64,000 bases of DNA from Bradysia coprophila (lineage: Eukaryota; Arthropoda; Insecta; Diptera; Sciaridae). Position 1 is the stretch's first letter; the number at the start of each line of letters is the position of its first letter. Positions 1 through 10,766 of the stretch are shown one piece after another. The DNA lies in NCBI RefSeq assembly GCF_014529535.1, contig NW_023503616.1, positions 2,356,001-2,420,000 on the forward strand, read 5' to 3'. The notes beneath the pieces were generated by a model. That model was given only the letters and a program-made list of their open reading frames with translations, made no database searches and had not been told where the DNA came from. The translations under genes and the position numbers were made by a program.

Positions 1-1
1 T

Positions 2-136
2 GCGTCAACAACAGCGCTATCAGATGTTTTGGAAGTTGGAAAAGAAAGGAACTGCGTCATTTATTCCTTTTTAGATTTGGATGATATCAGTTATTTTGGA
101 AGATGTGGGCTGAAAATTCAGCAGAATTGGCAGTGA
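2..136 (+). CDS. Possible 3' end of an upstream gene (partial)
   Basis: Frame 2 is open from the window edge to a TGA at 134-136 and encodes 44 residues with a mixed, globular-looking composition (ending in ...GLKIQQNWQ). The frame is open at the window edge and the base composition is less AT-rich than the following 350 bases, which look like 3' flank. I do not recognise the family. It could be chance, because 44 codons is short. The sequence to the left of the window is needed to decide. Confidence 0.3.
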   Translation, partial: ASTTALSDVLEVGKERNCVIYSFLDLDDISYFGRCGLKIQQNWQ

Positions 137-498
137 TAGCTCTATAACTGTTGTAAAAACTTCAATTTCTTCTAATTGAATGTATTTTGAATGAACTTTA
201 AATTTTGCGCGCTTAAGGTGATTAGATTATAATATTTTGGGTTATCTTTCAAATGTCTGAAGTAGACATTGACGTTCTATACTTTAATAACAATTCCTTA
301 TAATAAATCCGCCAACACTTTACCAATTATCAGTAATTTCTGCAGAGAAGTGGTGTACTGTCTAGGTAAACTGTTTGACTTAGACTGTTTTTTTTTATTA
401 CATCATCAAAATAGGAGTAAGACACAGTAAGAAGATTTGTTTACCAAGTGAATTCAAGATTCGATACATTACTATAGCATTCCTAAGATCACTCAACT

Positions 499-1188
499 AT
501 GACATCAAACTCATATAACTGTTATAAGTACCTGTACCTACACGGCTTTGCATCCGGTAGCGGATCGAGTAAAGGTCTTCTACTAAACAAGTTCTTCAAA
601 GAGCAACTACAAAATGTTGAGCTGCATTTGCCGGATCTGAATATACCATCGTTCGAGAAACTAAGCGTATCGGAAATTGTTAAGCATTTGAAAAGCGAAA
701 TGCTGAACAACACACAACAGTACCGACTGATTGGTAGTTCATTGGGTGGACTGGTTGCAGCAACATTAGCGTCCGAGTTCAAGGATTGTTCAAAAATTCA
801 AAGTTTAATTTTATTGTGCCCTGCATTAGACGCTTCCAATCGATGGAAAGCTAAGATGGCCGATTCGGATCTATATCAATGGCAATTGGATGGAAGTAAA
901 AAATATTATCATTTCAGTACCAAGACGGAACAGCAGTTACATTATGGTTTTTATGAAGATTTAATGAAGCAAGTACAATATCCACTGGTCGATGTACCCC
1001 TTACAATAGTCCATGGCACTAACGATGACATCGTTCCGATCAACGTTAGTCGCACTTACATTGAACTGTTACAACAGAACGGCTGGAACAATGAAATGAT
1101 TGAAGTCAATGACGATCATCTGTTAATGAAAACTGACAGTATCGACGTAATTAAGAACGTAATAAGTAAACAATGGTTCAATGAGTAA
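499..1188 (+). CDS. YqiA/YcfP-like alpha/beta-fold hydrolase, bacterial type
   Basis: This intronless 229-residue protein has the full signature of the small YqiA/YcfP (UPF0227-type) esterases. The HGFASG oxyanion-side motif is at residues 15-20, the nucleophile elbow GSSLGG at 79-84 (Ser81), the HGTNDDIVP acid motif at 172-180 (Asp176 likely) and His207 closes the triad. Its length matches bacterial members, which hydrolyse short-chain esters in the cytoplasm. No signal peptide or membrane segment is visible. The start is the first ATG of the frame, just after an AT-rich leader. The family is mainly bacterial, and this copy resembles the cyanobacterial-type proteins in its YLHGFASG and HxPDLN motifs, so horizontal transfer is a possibility. 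Intronless structure fits but does not prove that. The natural substrate is unknown. Confidence 0.8.
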   Translation: MTSNSYNCYKYLYLHGFASGSGSSKGLLLNKFFKEQLQNVELHLPDLNIPSFEKLSVSEIVKHLKSEMLNNTQQYRLIGSSLGGLVAATLASEFKDCSKIQSLILLCPALDASNRWKAKMADSDLYQWQLDGSKKYYHFSTKTEQQLHYGFYEDLMKQVQYPLVDVPLTIVHGTNDDIVPINVSRTYIELLQQNGWNNEMIEVNDDHLLMKTDSIDVIKNVISKQWFNE

Positions 1189-1896
1189 CAAGTGAAATTT
1201 TGTGAATGGACATTGTACAATGGGTGATCCTCAATATAACTATGATATGATTGGAAAATATTAATCGAATGTTTTTACACTTTAATCTCGAAGAACAAGA
1301 TGGACTTACCTTAGTTTCCTTAGTGATGGGTGAAACGTGACCACACCAATCTATCACCAATTCGACGAATTCCATATTATTTGAACTACATTTATGGTTA
1401 TTTGTTGCATTGAATGAATAATATCGTTCAAGTTCTGGTCAATACAACATTTCCTACTGTAATTGTAATTGTTTTTTAGAGACATTGTTACCACGTTACA
1501 TAATGTTTCCGCAAAACAGCAAATAAGAAAAATCTCTGAGAAATGCTGATAAAATGAACTAAGCGATAAGAAATTTCAACTTCAGGAGAATGTAATTCTG
1601 GATTCTACATTTACATTATGTGGAGATTAACATGACAAGCATAACAACAGTTTTAGTATTGGATCTATTACTTCCTTTGGTGTACGTATTTTAAGGTTTC
1701 CAATCTTTCACTTCATTTCTTTTAACAAGCGTTTTGTCATATTTGTGCTCACGTTTGTCACCACTCTTGGTCTAATTTTGCATTTCGCTAAAGACAACAG
1801 ATGGATAACCGTTAGTTGTGCCTCCCGTAATTGAAAATTGTGTTTAAGTATCAAAATATTTCACATTTTAATAACGACAAGCGAAATTTCAGTTTT
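1189..1896. other. Intergenic stretch without recognised gene
   Basis: AT-rich sequence between the hydrolase and the protease remnant. Short open frames on both strands have no splice signals or recognisable protein character. Nothing else is seen. Confidence 0.5.
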
Positions 1897-2245
1897 AATG
1901 TTGGTTAATGTTGCGTTCCGAAGTCCGTTCAATGGAAGTTTGTCGGCTGAGTCGCGCTTGTGTATTAGTGAACCCAGTCTGCCCTTGTCTACTCAAGGCA
2001 GAGTGTTACTTGGAATTCAAGTGGGTTTCAGTGGTAACATTGACAATTGCGATAGTTCTACTCAGCCGAGCTTATTCACACAAACTGCTAGGCTGGCTAG
2101 CTGGATCTTAAATGTAACGAATATTGATGGAGCGTACACATTGTACTGCAACAAAGGAAATAAAAGTATCTGGTTTCGGCAACGTAAATCTTCTTCTTTT
2201 TCCTTAATTTTATTTGGGGCTCAATATGAACCAGCCAAAGCCTAG
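1897..2245 (+). pseudogene. S1 serine protease C-terminal fragment, probably decayed or non-catalytic
   Basis: After a plausible acceptor (gcgaaatttcag, ending about 1892) a frame stays open to 2245. Its middle part follows the end of chymotrypsin-fold S1A proteases: a 'Cys, then 7-residue, VLLGIQVGF, Cys-Asp, PSLFTQTARLASWI' layout matches the usual 'C-GDSGGPL, LLGIVSF, C, PGVYTRVSxYLxWI' layout. The catalytic GDSGGPL block is replaced by SEPSLPL, so the nucleophile Ser is not in place. No exon with the His or Asp of the triad was found upstream. It is either a remnant or the last exon of a serine-protease homolog whose other exons I missed. The tail after the WI motif (about 2110-2245) is not family-like. 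Confidence 0.4.
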
Positions 2246-2269
2246 TAAAAAATACATCAAAAAATAATT

Positions 2270-3364
2270 TCATTTTAATCTCTTATTCCAAAACGGAAAT
2301 TTAAGTCCCTTCGACGAACTGCTACTTTTATCGCCCTTCAATTGATTCAACAACTGGAGCGATATCTTTTGGTACTTGTTCGGCACTTTAACATTTATCG
2401 ATCCTTGCGATGCATTACAATCACTCGCATTGGTAAAATTGTCGATCTCCCTTGAGTTACGATTTGACCTCGTCAGAGCAGTTTTGTAATTTCTTAGACT
2501 GCCAACATAACTGGCACCGCTACTGCTTCCACTGAAGCCACTGTCCTCCGCAACCACTAGCTCATTCACTGATGAGGCAAACACATTTTTACAGCTAATT
2601 ACATCGGAACCCTTCGCCTTATTTCTGTATTTCGTAGATCGCTTCAACAAATTCCTGGGCGAAAGAGCATTCGATTTTTTCGGCGTAGACAGAAACAATT
2701 CTTCCACCGATAAATTGAGCTCTTCCAAAACTCTGTAATGGTTATGGAGAATATCTTGAAATTCGATTTTCGATGTTCCTTGTGCACTGACCGGCTGACC
2801 CGATGAATTGAGCCTAGGCTGCAATCTAATGGAGGAAACGTCCTCGTAGATATTTTCTTGGGTTCCGTATCGAGTCGTGTAGGTGTAACGATCTTTTGGC
2901 TTTGTTTTGTCGTCAGGTTTAGACAACAAGGAACGAATTGATTTTGGTGATGATCGTGTAGATGAACAGTTTGGTTGATCTGTTGTTGGCGTTTTTGGTA
3001 TATTTGAATGGTGCATTACTGCACCAGGCTCGTAATATGCATAAGAATAATCCGACTGGCTTGAATAACGTTTGGGCGTTGAAGAAATTGGTTGAAAGTA
3101 TTCCATTGTCATAGCAATATTGTTACGGGACCACTTTACTCGTGATGAATCGTTAGTGGATGGCTGTGGAATTTGTTGATTTCTCTCGCACCGACTTCTG
3201 TATAAACGTCCAGGAGAATCTTCATAGATGAATTTAGCGTTGGATGAATCATTTCGATGACCATCCTTAAAGGTCCGATATCCTTTACTCTTATAGTGGT
3301 TCGGTGGGTGTTGCATATTGGAACAACATACTTCATTTGGTAATTGTTGATTCATATTGTCCAT
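2270..3364 (-). CDS. Ser/Asn-rich, probably disordered protein, unrecognised
   Basis: A 364-residue frame starting at the first ATG (3364) of an exon that appears to begin after an acceptor (acaatttcag) at about 3395; the frame is open back to that acceptor. The protein is rich in Ser, Asn, Gln, Lys and Arg. The most ordered-looking part is a short amphipathic stretch (residues about 215-250, containing HYRVLEELNLSVEELFLS). An EDSGFSGSSSGASYVGS segment is phosphorylation-like, and the basic-hydrophobic C-terminus ends KFPFWNKRLK. No catalytic motif, signal peptide or membrane segment is seen. A scaffold or adaptor role would fit the composition, but I do not recognise the gene. The protease remnant ends 24 bases from its stop codon, on the other strand. 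Confidence 0.6.
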   Translation of the reverse strand: MDNMNQQLPNEVCCSNMQHPPNHYKSKGYRTFKDGHRNDSSNAKFIYEDSPGRLYRSRCERNQQIPQPSTNDSSRVKWSRNNIAMTMEYFQPISSTPKRYSSQSDYSYAYYEPGAVMHHSNIPKTPTTDQPNCSSTRSSPKSIRSLLSKPDDKTKPKDRYTYTTRYGTQENIYEDVSSIRLQPRLNSSGQPVSAQGTSKIEFQDILHNHYRVLEELNLSVEELFLSTPKKSNALSPRNLLKRSTKYRNKAKGSDVISCKNVFASSVNELVVAEDSGFSGSSSGASYVGSLRNYKTALTRSNRNSREIDNFTNASDCNASQGSINVKVPNKYQKISLQLLNQLKGDKSSSSSKGLKFPFWNKRLK

Positions 3365-3394
3365 GATTTGTGATTTGGTTGCGAAAGGGCTAGT

Positions 3395-3660
3395 CTGAAA
3401 TTGTGAAAGTTGATTGGCATTTAGAAACACAGTATTATAGTGTATCCATAGGGCAGAAATACCAAAACAATATAACTATGCGCTCAGACATATATTCTAC
3501 TACAGCGTTACTTCAGCACCAAATGTAGTGATACATCGATCTCAATAAGATCTTTTGGGCTTTCTTGAAACAAAACACGCTCTGTCCTACATTACGAAAC
3601 TATACTCAGACTTACCTACAATGCAATGACCATAAAGAATCGTCATTGTTGGCGAAACAT
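3395..3660 (-). other. Putative 5' untranslated exon and intron of the Ser/Asn-rich gene
   Basis: On the minus strand a good donor (TTGTAG|GTAAGT) lies at about 3616 and would splice to the acceptor at 3395. The small upstream ATG (ATGACG...) would run into a stop codon right after the junction, so this exon is most likely non-coding leader. This is a splice-site reading only. Confidence 0.3.
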
Positions 3661-4299
3661 TAGAAACTTTCTTTTTTTTCAATCAAAATACGAATTTCTT
3701 CAGCATCCTCCTGTTATATAAATATTTAGTGGGTTCTCCTATGGTTCTCTACGTTACAAAATAAAACGTTTGCTATGGAAACTCGAACTTATTTAACAAA
3801 ATAAAGCAATTAATTACACTAAACATTTAATAAACAAATAAAGACTCTATGTGTGCATAGCACGCATAACATGACTAATGATTATGCTGTGCGTATATGT
3901 GTGTAGGCATTTGTGATACTTTTTCAGTTAGAGCGAATATGTTCACTTCATTCATGTACGGGATATATCTGGATATTTACCAGAGCTGAAAAAACAAAGA
4001 CATGAGAAACGGCGATGTTCTGAAGAAATGATAACTTTAAGATTTCTTCCGGAAGTCATCGTCTTATCAGCAAGTAGCAGTTTACTCTTATCGTTTTTCC
4101 GAAGTTCCTCACTTTTTCAGGTATGTCACCAATTTTTCTACTTATTTTTTCTGAAAGTCGTCGGCTAAAAGACGATAAAAAATTGTACAGCAATTTGAAG
4201 AAGGAATGACTAAAAGACCCGCCGACCACTCGACAATATTTTTCACGCAATTATTCAATATTTCTTTTCGAAATTATAGTGTGATGGCGCGCTGGTCAG

Positions 4300-4362
4300 T
4301 GACCAACGCGACCAACGTGACCAACGTTACCAACGTGACCAACGCGACCAACGTGACCAAGA
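4300..4362. repeat. 9-bp minisatellite, ACCAACGTG-type, about 7 units
   Basis: The 9-mer ACCAACGTG and its variants ACCAACGCG and ACCAACGTT repeat head to tail about seven times. It is GC-rich in an AT-rich neighbourhood. Translated forward it gives a Thr-Asn-Val/Ala repeat, but the surrounding open frame (4206-4415) has no gene-like context, so I treat it as a simple repeat. Confidence 0.8.
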
Positions 4363-4968
4363 AAGTCGCAATTATTCGAATATTTTTTGACATTTCATTT
4401 CGAAGTCATAATTAGATGGCTGTTGACGAATTTAGTTGTGATTAAACCGATAAAAAAATCTTTTGAATTCGTTTTCTATACAATTTGGGGCTAAGATCAA
4501 TAATATTATATCGATTGTGCTGTTTGTTTTTCAACTAACGGTTAGTAACATTGTTTGTGTTTGTTCACCTTCGGGTTCAAATTTATTCCAATAAGAAAAG
4601 TTTCAAGATTTCATCCTAAACCTGAATTGTAGTGATGCAAATTTAGCAAACTTCTATTGCAGTAGAAAGTTCAAGATTTTCCGTGTCTTCGCATCTACAT
4701 TTTGTTTGGCTCAACCACACTACCTTTGACGTTTCCATGTCGTCAATTATTACCATCGATTTAATATAGGGTCAGTATATTATATCGATGATTATTACCT
4801 TCAAAGCAAAATTATTCCGAAACAGATACTTATATAGAAGGATTGTTGTCATGACAACCGTGCTCCTATTTTGATAATTTTGTACAAAATTATGAGAAAT
4901 TCTTTCCCTACTTTCTTTCCGCAATTTAATCGAATGATGATCACTCTAATCTCAATATGTCTCTACAG
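4363..4968. other. Intergenic or leader sequence without recognised gene
   Basis: AT-rich stretch before the acidic-protein gene. It contains two IR-like 'ATATCGAT' patches near 4503-4512 and 4783-4792. It should hold the promoter and any first exon of the next gene, but I could not fix either. Confidence 0.4.
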
Positions 4969-5042
4969 GCGATACGTTCTTCGAATGGTCGTCGCATGGT
5001 ACGGATACGTCAACACCATCTTTTGTAACATTCCAAATCGAG

Positions 5043-6062
5043 ATGATTACCCTCAATGCCCTGGAACAGGATGCGGCCAAAATCCTGGAGTATCATGATT
5101 TTAAGCAATCGAATCAAAATCAGATGGTGGAAGACATGAATTTTTGCCACAAGGGGAAATACAGTCGCAGTGTCCGCAGGGAAATTTTTAAGACAATACT
5201 GGAGGACGATACCAAGAAACAAGAAATTTTGGATTACATTGAGGTTAAACGAAAATCAGCCAATAAAAATTTGGAATTAGTTATGACAGACGAACTGGTC
5301 GAGAAAATAATAGCTGAACACAACCATCACGACGATGACTCGACGAAATATTGGTTTTATCATCTGCATCCATCCTATTCTCCAATCGAAATCATAGAAC
5401 GCCATGAAGCTGCAATTGCTTCGATCAGTCAACGTGAAATCGACCATTATGAGCACAGAGAGGAATTGATTAAATGTGGGGAGCACTGGATGGAATATTA
5501 CGAATTTAATTTGCTGGACTTTGAAGTGGAAATCGCTAGAGACCTATACCGAAGCATGGTTGAGTTAATGTACGATGGTCTGACAGCTCGTATGTGTATA
5601 AAGATTCTGCAAGACATCCACAGTGACCAAACATCGGCAAGGTTGCGGATAGATAAAAAATTGGAGGCGGATAAAACGCCCATTGACGATGATGATCTAC
5701 GAGAAACACTTCAAAAAGTACGGAAAAAATTCAAGTTCGAAACAGGATCTGAAGATGAGGAAGAAGCGTTCGTCAAGGAGCTCTTCGTTGAGAATTGGGA
5801 CGACTTCACTATCAATGAAATTAAGGAACTGGTAACAGCGTTTTATGCAGAAGAAAAGGGAACTGACGGATCTATTTCGGAAGAAAAATCTGAAAGTGTG
5901 GTAGTAATCGATGACGATGATGACGATGATGAAGATGACGACGTTGACGATGAGGAAGAGGTTAGTGACAAAAATGAAATTAGTGACGACATTGAAATTA
6001 GTGATGATAATGATGCAAGCGTCGAAAATTCACCTCCATCGAAAAGAAGCCGAATAATATAA
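5043..6062 (+). CDS. Acidic, probably nuclear protein, unrecognised
   Basis: A 339-residue frame. Residues 1-250 look helical and charged (several HxxE/ExxK patterns, and Trp/Tyr-rich YWFYHLHPSY near 100). Residues about 285-325 are an almost pure Asp/Glu tract with Ser, and the last residues PPSKRSRII resemble a short nuclear-localisation signal. Acidic tails of this type occur in chromatin and RNA-binding proteins, but I recognise no family and assign no function. The frame stays open upstream of the ATG to a good acceptor (tctctacag) ending at 4968, so an earlier exon may add residues and 5043 may be an internal Met. Codon content and length make a real gene likely. Confidence 0.7.
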   Translation: MITLNALEQDAAKILEYHDFKQSNQNQMVEDMNFCHKGKYSRSVRREIFKTILEDDTKKQEILDYIEVKRKSANKNLELVMTDELVEKIIAEHNHHDDDSTKYWFYHLHPSYSPIEIIERHEAAIASISQREIDHYEHREELIKCGEHWMEYYEFNLLDFEVEIARDLYRSMVELMYDGLTARMCIKILQDIHSDQTSARLRIDKKLEADKTPIDDDDLRETLQKVRKKFKFETGSEDEEEAFVKELFVENWDDFTINEIKELVTAFYAEEKGTDGSISEEKSESVVVIDDDDDDDEDDDVDDEEEVSDKNEISDDIEISDDNDASVENSPPSKRSRII

Positions 6063-7057
6063 TGTAATCGAAAGTCATTTGTGTAATTTTACTACCATTA
6101 TTTTAATACGATACTTTAAGTGTTATACAAAATCTTTTACTTCATTTGATCCAACATTCACTTTACGAAAGAAGAGCTTTTAACACAAAGTGTAAATGTT
6201 TCCTCCTAAATTGAGTATCAACTACAGGCTCAAATGTGTTTGCTAAAAGAGGTTACACTTTCTCATAATAGCTGCGTAATCCGTTATAGAATAAAGTTTG
6301 CTATCTAGCTAATGCAGTCGTATATAGCGAACAGGATGTCAAGTAAACGAAGGAAAAATTGAAAAAAAAATCAATTTTGTCTCTCACACGGAAAACTTTT
6401 TTGGTAAGTGGAAATCAAGCCTAATGAAGCAAGATCTGTTGAAAATTCGTTGATCGAAAGTAGTAACTGTTTCGTAAACTGTGCATTTGTGAAAGGTTAA
6501 TAATGATCAAATGTGGGCATTGCGTTCCTCACAGCCTATTTTCAAGAAAACATTTTCTTCAGGAAATTGGAGGAAATTCACAAGAAAATAGGTTCTGCTT
6601 CTGCTACCTTAGTTAAGAAAACACCTAGGTGAAGAATGGTAAAAATCGGTAAAAATCCATCCAATTTGATAGGTCTACTTAGTCATTAGTAGTAAAGTAT
6701 AAGAATTGTTCAATATCGAATTTACAAATTTATATAAAATGTAGAGCCGCGATGAGAAATTGGTCATTTCCTCAATCAATGTCGCAACTTTCGTTATCTA
6801 ACCGCTACAAGGCACTGTCTATTCTTTTAATGATACTTCGAACAACGAAGTGCCAAAAATATTCATGACACATTGTCCAGTTTCACCAATCATTCTTGAA
6901 GTGCGTTGCTATGACAAAAAAAATTTAAGAAATCAACGGCGCCAAAAACCAGAAACTGAATTATTGTGAATGTTGCGAAAAGATATCCCGTAATGTCAAA
7001 AAATCTACTTCGCCATTATTGAAAAACACGTACTCTGAAAACAATCATTCCTACGAA
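6063..7057. other. Intergenic, promoter side of Mlc-c
   Basis: No open frame of note. At 6129-6150 there is one end of the dispersed ATCTKTTACTTCATT element. A GAAGTGCGTTG motif at about 6898-6908 matches the end of another short-repeat family (see 45405-45548). The Mlc-c promoter should lie in the last few hundred bases, but I see no clear TATA box. Confidence 0.4.
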
Positions 7058-10000
7058 ATGGTAAGTCTTTCATCCGTATTTATTACAAAAAAAAATTGTC
7101 TTCTAGCTCAAATATAAACTCAAACCAATACAAATTTCTTTGCAGGCAAATTATACCGAGGATCAATTGGCCGGTAAGTTCCCAAGTTCCTGATTCGAGT
7201 TTATATCCGTGAATAATCCGTATGATTTGATTGTGTTTTTTTCGAGGTGATGTCAATGTTTTCTAAAGAATGTACGGTATAATGTTCTACAGGCGTTATC
7301 CAAAAACGAGTATGACAAGAAGATAAACAAGACAATTTCTAACCATTACTCGGGTGATATCAGTTTTGGGTGTGTTTCATTTCAGTTGTCGATCATTGAT
7401 AAAATTTCGTTTATTACCTTTGTTCTCTCGTTTTCGAATCGACGAATTCCAGAGCGGTGACGACTCATTTCATTAAAATGTCATTTAATTATACAAATCT
7501 TTCGAGGAATATGAGTCACTCGTCCAACCGCAGAATAAAGAAGAAAAAAAAAGTTTTATGTGGATGTTTGGCAGAATTTTTCTGTTTGTTTTAATAATAC
7601 CAATTGAACGTTGCGAAACATGTGCTTGCTCTAAATTATATATATCACTCGTTCAAATATCAAATTCAACTGAATTGATCAGTTCGTTGATGGCAATTGT
7701 GCCGAGAGCGGATGGCTTAAAAATTACAATTATTTTATGTTTAATTTGTGGTATTTTACTACCATATGGTTTGGACCTTGTTCCACCATATATATAAATA
7801 ATCATTGAAGAAACTATACAAACGGGCTGCATATATGCGTCCAATACATTAACAACCAACATTCCATATAAGGAAACAATTCTTTCCATTACAAAAAACA
7901 CTCAGTCCAATGTGAATTTAAATGAACAACAACAATATGTTAAGAAAAAGCGGTAGAGTTAACATTTGGGCAATGGGTAATAATTCACTTTTTTTAGTTA
8001 TTCACTGTGTTGTGTCGTGTACCGATATCACATGAGATACTGTTCTTCAGACGACAGTAGTTATACGAGTATATCGAATTGATTGAATTGAGTGAGCTTC
8101 AATCATTATGTTGATCGTTTTATATTCATTAATAAACACAAACAGCATTTAATCATTAAGACTGTTGGGTCTTATGTTTAAAGGAAAGAAACCTGGTACG
8201 GAATGTACCTGCAGAATCTCCGACTCCGACTCTCACTTTCTTAAATGAGAGAACACTTTCCAGAGCTCATTGCTTCATGTTGTCGTTGTCAATAACACAT
8301 GATTGGTTACACATAATGTAGGCCAAAGAATATTTTACCACTTCTAATACACAAACGTATAACTACACTGGCAAACAAAGATATTATTTAACTATTACTA
8401 ATTGGCTTATCCGTCTGGATTATGTGCAATTAATTCATCGGCTTATCGGCTAACTATTAACCTTTAACCTTAACAACGATGATGAAAATAAGCGATGGGC
8501 TTTAACAAATGAAGTAAAAGATCTCGTATCAAACACAGTGGAATACTTAAAGGAAATAACAGATTTAACAAATAAATCACACGTTTCTTAAGGGTTAATA
8601 GGGTGGATGTACCCATTCTCGGATGATTAGTAACATTCTCAACTTTGTTTATTTTTATTATTAATAATAGTTTGTAATAATATGAAGCTCCTGGTTTCTG
8701 CAAATGACGGATTTACCAAAGATAAATGTTATCTAGTGTTTCAACAAGCTTATGTTTGTGCAAGCTTATGAAACTTTTTGTTTTTTTTTTTCGTATAGTC
8801 CGACGACTTACACTTCTTCGAGGATGGGTACATCCACCCTATAGAACCGCAAGACTGCAAGTGTGTCTTACAACCCGGTCATTGGCCCTTCAGATATATC
8901 CTCTGTATACGAGACACTGCGATGAGAAATTGTTTCAATTCTTAGTTCAGCAAAAAAAGTGTTTGTCCAACAAGAGAAATTTTTTGGGTCCGTTCATTCC
9001 CCAGACAAATTCAGTGTATGGAATATTCGATTCGATATATCCCCTACTCTAAGTTTATTTCAGCTTTTAAATTCAATTACAAATCCAATTTAGCCCATGT
9101 TTGTCAATAATACATTGCGAATGCCATAAAAAAACGAAACAAGTAAATCAATTTCTATACCTTAAATGGCGTTGATGTGGCTGGTTGAGTTTTTATATAC
9201 CCGACCAGACTTTATTTTTTTGTAAATAATAACGCAAGTTTGAGAGATTATATGGTCTATGTGACGAATTGGAATTTTAATGGAACCGTAACAGCGTTAA
9301 ATGGATGTAGCAGGAATACATGCTTATCTTCCACTGAGTCATAGATGTTACAAGGTTCTCTACTAAAAATTTCGTTTTTATCATTGAGAGTCAGTATATA
9401 GGTTGAACTTTCCACAATTTATCAGAAGTAGTATTGCGGTCACTTCAGATCGTGTTGACGCTGATTGTAATTTTAACCATTGTGAAGTTATTTTTTAATC
9501 GTTACAGAGTCTTGCGTTTATTGCAAACAATAATTATGCACTCTCATATATGTATTTTGCTCGTAAAAATGTACACGATCCGATTTTCTGCTGAACATTC
9601 ACAAACATTTTAATTTCTGCAATGTTCGGTTAAACATCTCGGTCATTCTGTGCTATTTTCATTTAACAACAAAACTCTTGCCAAAGTGCACATAATAAAA
9701 TTTCGTACCATACTGTTGTGCAGTTAAACAATTTAACCCGTTGAATTTCATTCGGCTGTTAACAAACCACTTTCGGACTATACGGCTACTGTTCCGTCTC
9801 TGACTTGAGTTTATTTTTAATTTTGATATTTTAAAAAGTGTGAATGTCCTGTCGTTTTGATTGACTGTTAAGAAAGACACCTACCAAGAATATGCATATG
9901 TACGATCCTCCCAATAAAAATACATTCAATTCGGTGGAAGGTATACAATTGATTCAACGTATTAGTACCCCTTGTTCCTTGATTAATTTCCATTTCATTG

Positions 10001-10441
10001 ATCGACTGTGTTTTCCTTAACGTTTCAGAATTCCAAGAAGCATTTAACTTATTCGATAACAAAGGCGATGGCAAAATTCAGCTCAACCAAGTCGGAGAGT
10101 GCCTCAGAGCGTTGGGTCAAAATCCAACCGAATCCGATGTGAAGAAGTGCACACATCAATTGAAAGCCGACGAACGCATTTCGTTCGAAGTGTTTTTGCC
10201 AATTTATCAGGCTATATCGAAGGCCAGATCGGCAGACTCGGCCGACGATTTCGTTGAAGGTTTACGTCATTTCGACAAAGATGCTAGCGGTTTCATATCG
10301 TCGGCTGAACTAAGACATTTGCTGACGACATTGGGCGAGAAACTTAGCGATGATGAAGTTGAGCAATTGTTGGTGAACCAAGAGGATTCGCAAGGAAACG
10401 TGAATTACGAGGAATTCGTGCGAATGATAATGAGCGGTTAG
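7058..10441 (+). CDS. Mlc-c: Non-muscle (cytoplasmic) myosin essential light chain, three exons
   Basis: The coding exons are 7058-7060 (only the ATG), 7146-7173 and 10029-10441, joined at GTAAGT donors and AG acceptors. They give 147 residues beginning MANYTEDQLAEFQEAFNLFD and ending EFVRMIMSG. This is close to Drosophila Mlc-c in length and sequence. The protein is calmodulin-like: a degenerate first EF-hand (DNKGDGKIQLNQ), an RISFEVFLPIYQA linker region, a third hand (DKDASGFISSAE) and a final EEFVRM hand. It binds the first IQ motif of non-muscle myosin II (and other unconventional myosins) and stabilises the lever arm in the cytoplasm. An exon carrying only the start codon is an unusual but clean arrangement here. 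Intron 2 is 2.86 kb and hosts repeats. An AATAAA at 10644-10649 is a likely polyadenylation signal. Confidence 0.93.
8461..8524 (-). repeat. ATCTKTTACTTCATT-family element, partial
   Basis: In reverse orientation it reads AGATCTTTTACTTCATTTG, then a CCATCGCTTATTTTCATC core. The typical GATAACAGATG end is not present, so it looks truncated or diverged. Confidence 0.5.
8601..8839. mobile_element. Small TA-flanked inverted-repeat element (MITE)
   Basis: The left end GGGTGGATGTACCCATTCTCG (first 20 bases) and the right end, its inverse complement (CGAGGATGGGTACATCCACCC), form ~21-bp terminal inverted repeats with one or two mismatches. The element is bounded by TA on both sides. TA flanks point to a Tc1/mariner-type transposase supplied in trans. 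There is no internal coding sequence. Confidence 0.75.
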
Positions 10442-10643
10442 ACTGCGTGCGGCTGGACTCGAGTGTTATGAAGTTGAAAGTATTAAATTGAAAGTAATTC
10501 ACATGTCGTATTGGAAATTGTATCTAGATTTACTGTAACTGTTCTTTTGAAGGAAAATCTTTAATTTTTTTTTTATTAATCAAGTGTGAACATGTAATTG
10601 TTGCTGTCACACAAGTTGTAACCGGATGATATAAATTCACTAA

Positions 10644-10679
10644 AATAAAAAAATTGAATTTAAATTTCGATAGTTTATT
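10644..10679. terminator. Overlapping convergent poly(A) signals
   Basis: AATAAA at 10644-10649 (+) would end Mlc-c transcripts about 200 bases after its stop. A minus-strand AATAAA (plus 10674-10679) would end STRAD transcripts about 90 bases after its stop. The two 3' ends therefore nearly meet or overlap. Confidence 0.5.
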
Positions 10680-10766
10680 GGTGAGAAACGCGGCGTTTAA
10701 TCCTAGTCGCAGTTTTACAGTCAAAAATATAACAAGCGCGAACCTTCTGTGCGTTGTAAATGATGA

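Larger units (their letters stand above)
7174..10028 (+). other. Mlc-c: Large Mlc-c intron 2
   Basis: 2.86 kb between GTAAGT (7174) and the acceptor CGTTTCAG (10028). It contains an ATCTKTTACTTC-family copy (8461-8524) and a TA-flanked inverted-repeat element (8601-8839). No nested gene is recognised; the short frames here look random. Confidence 0.7.

Noticed and set aside
1908-2111. A second open frame overlapping the protease fragment
   Set aside because: It is a shadow frame; the other frame carries the S1 protease pattern.
4206-4415. Open frame with a Thr-Asn-Val repeat as a small secreted protein
   Set aside because: The frame is made open by the 9-bp minisatellite; there is no splice, promoter or conserved context.
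8726-9052. 108-codon frame in the Mlc-c intron as a nested gene
   Set aside because: Its 5' part is the end of the TA-flanked MITE and the composition is random-looking.
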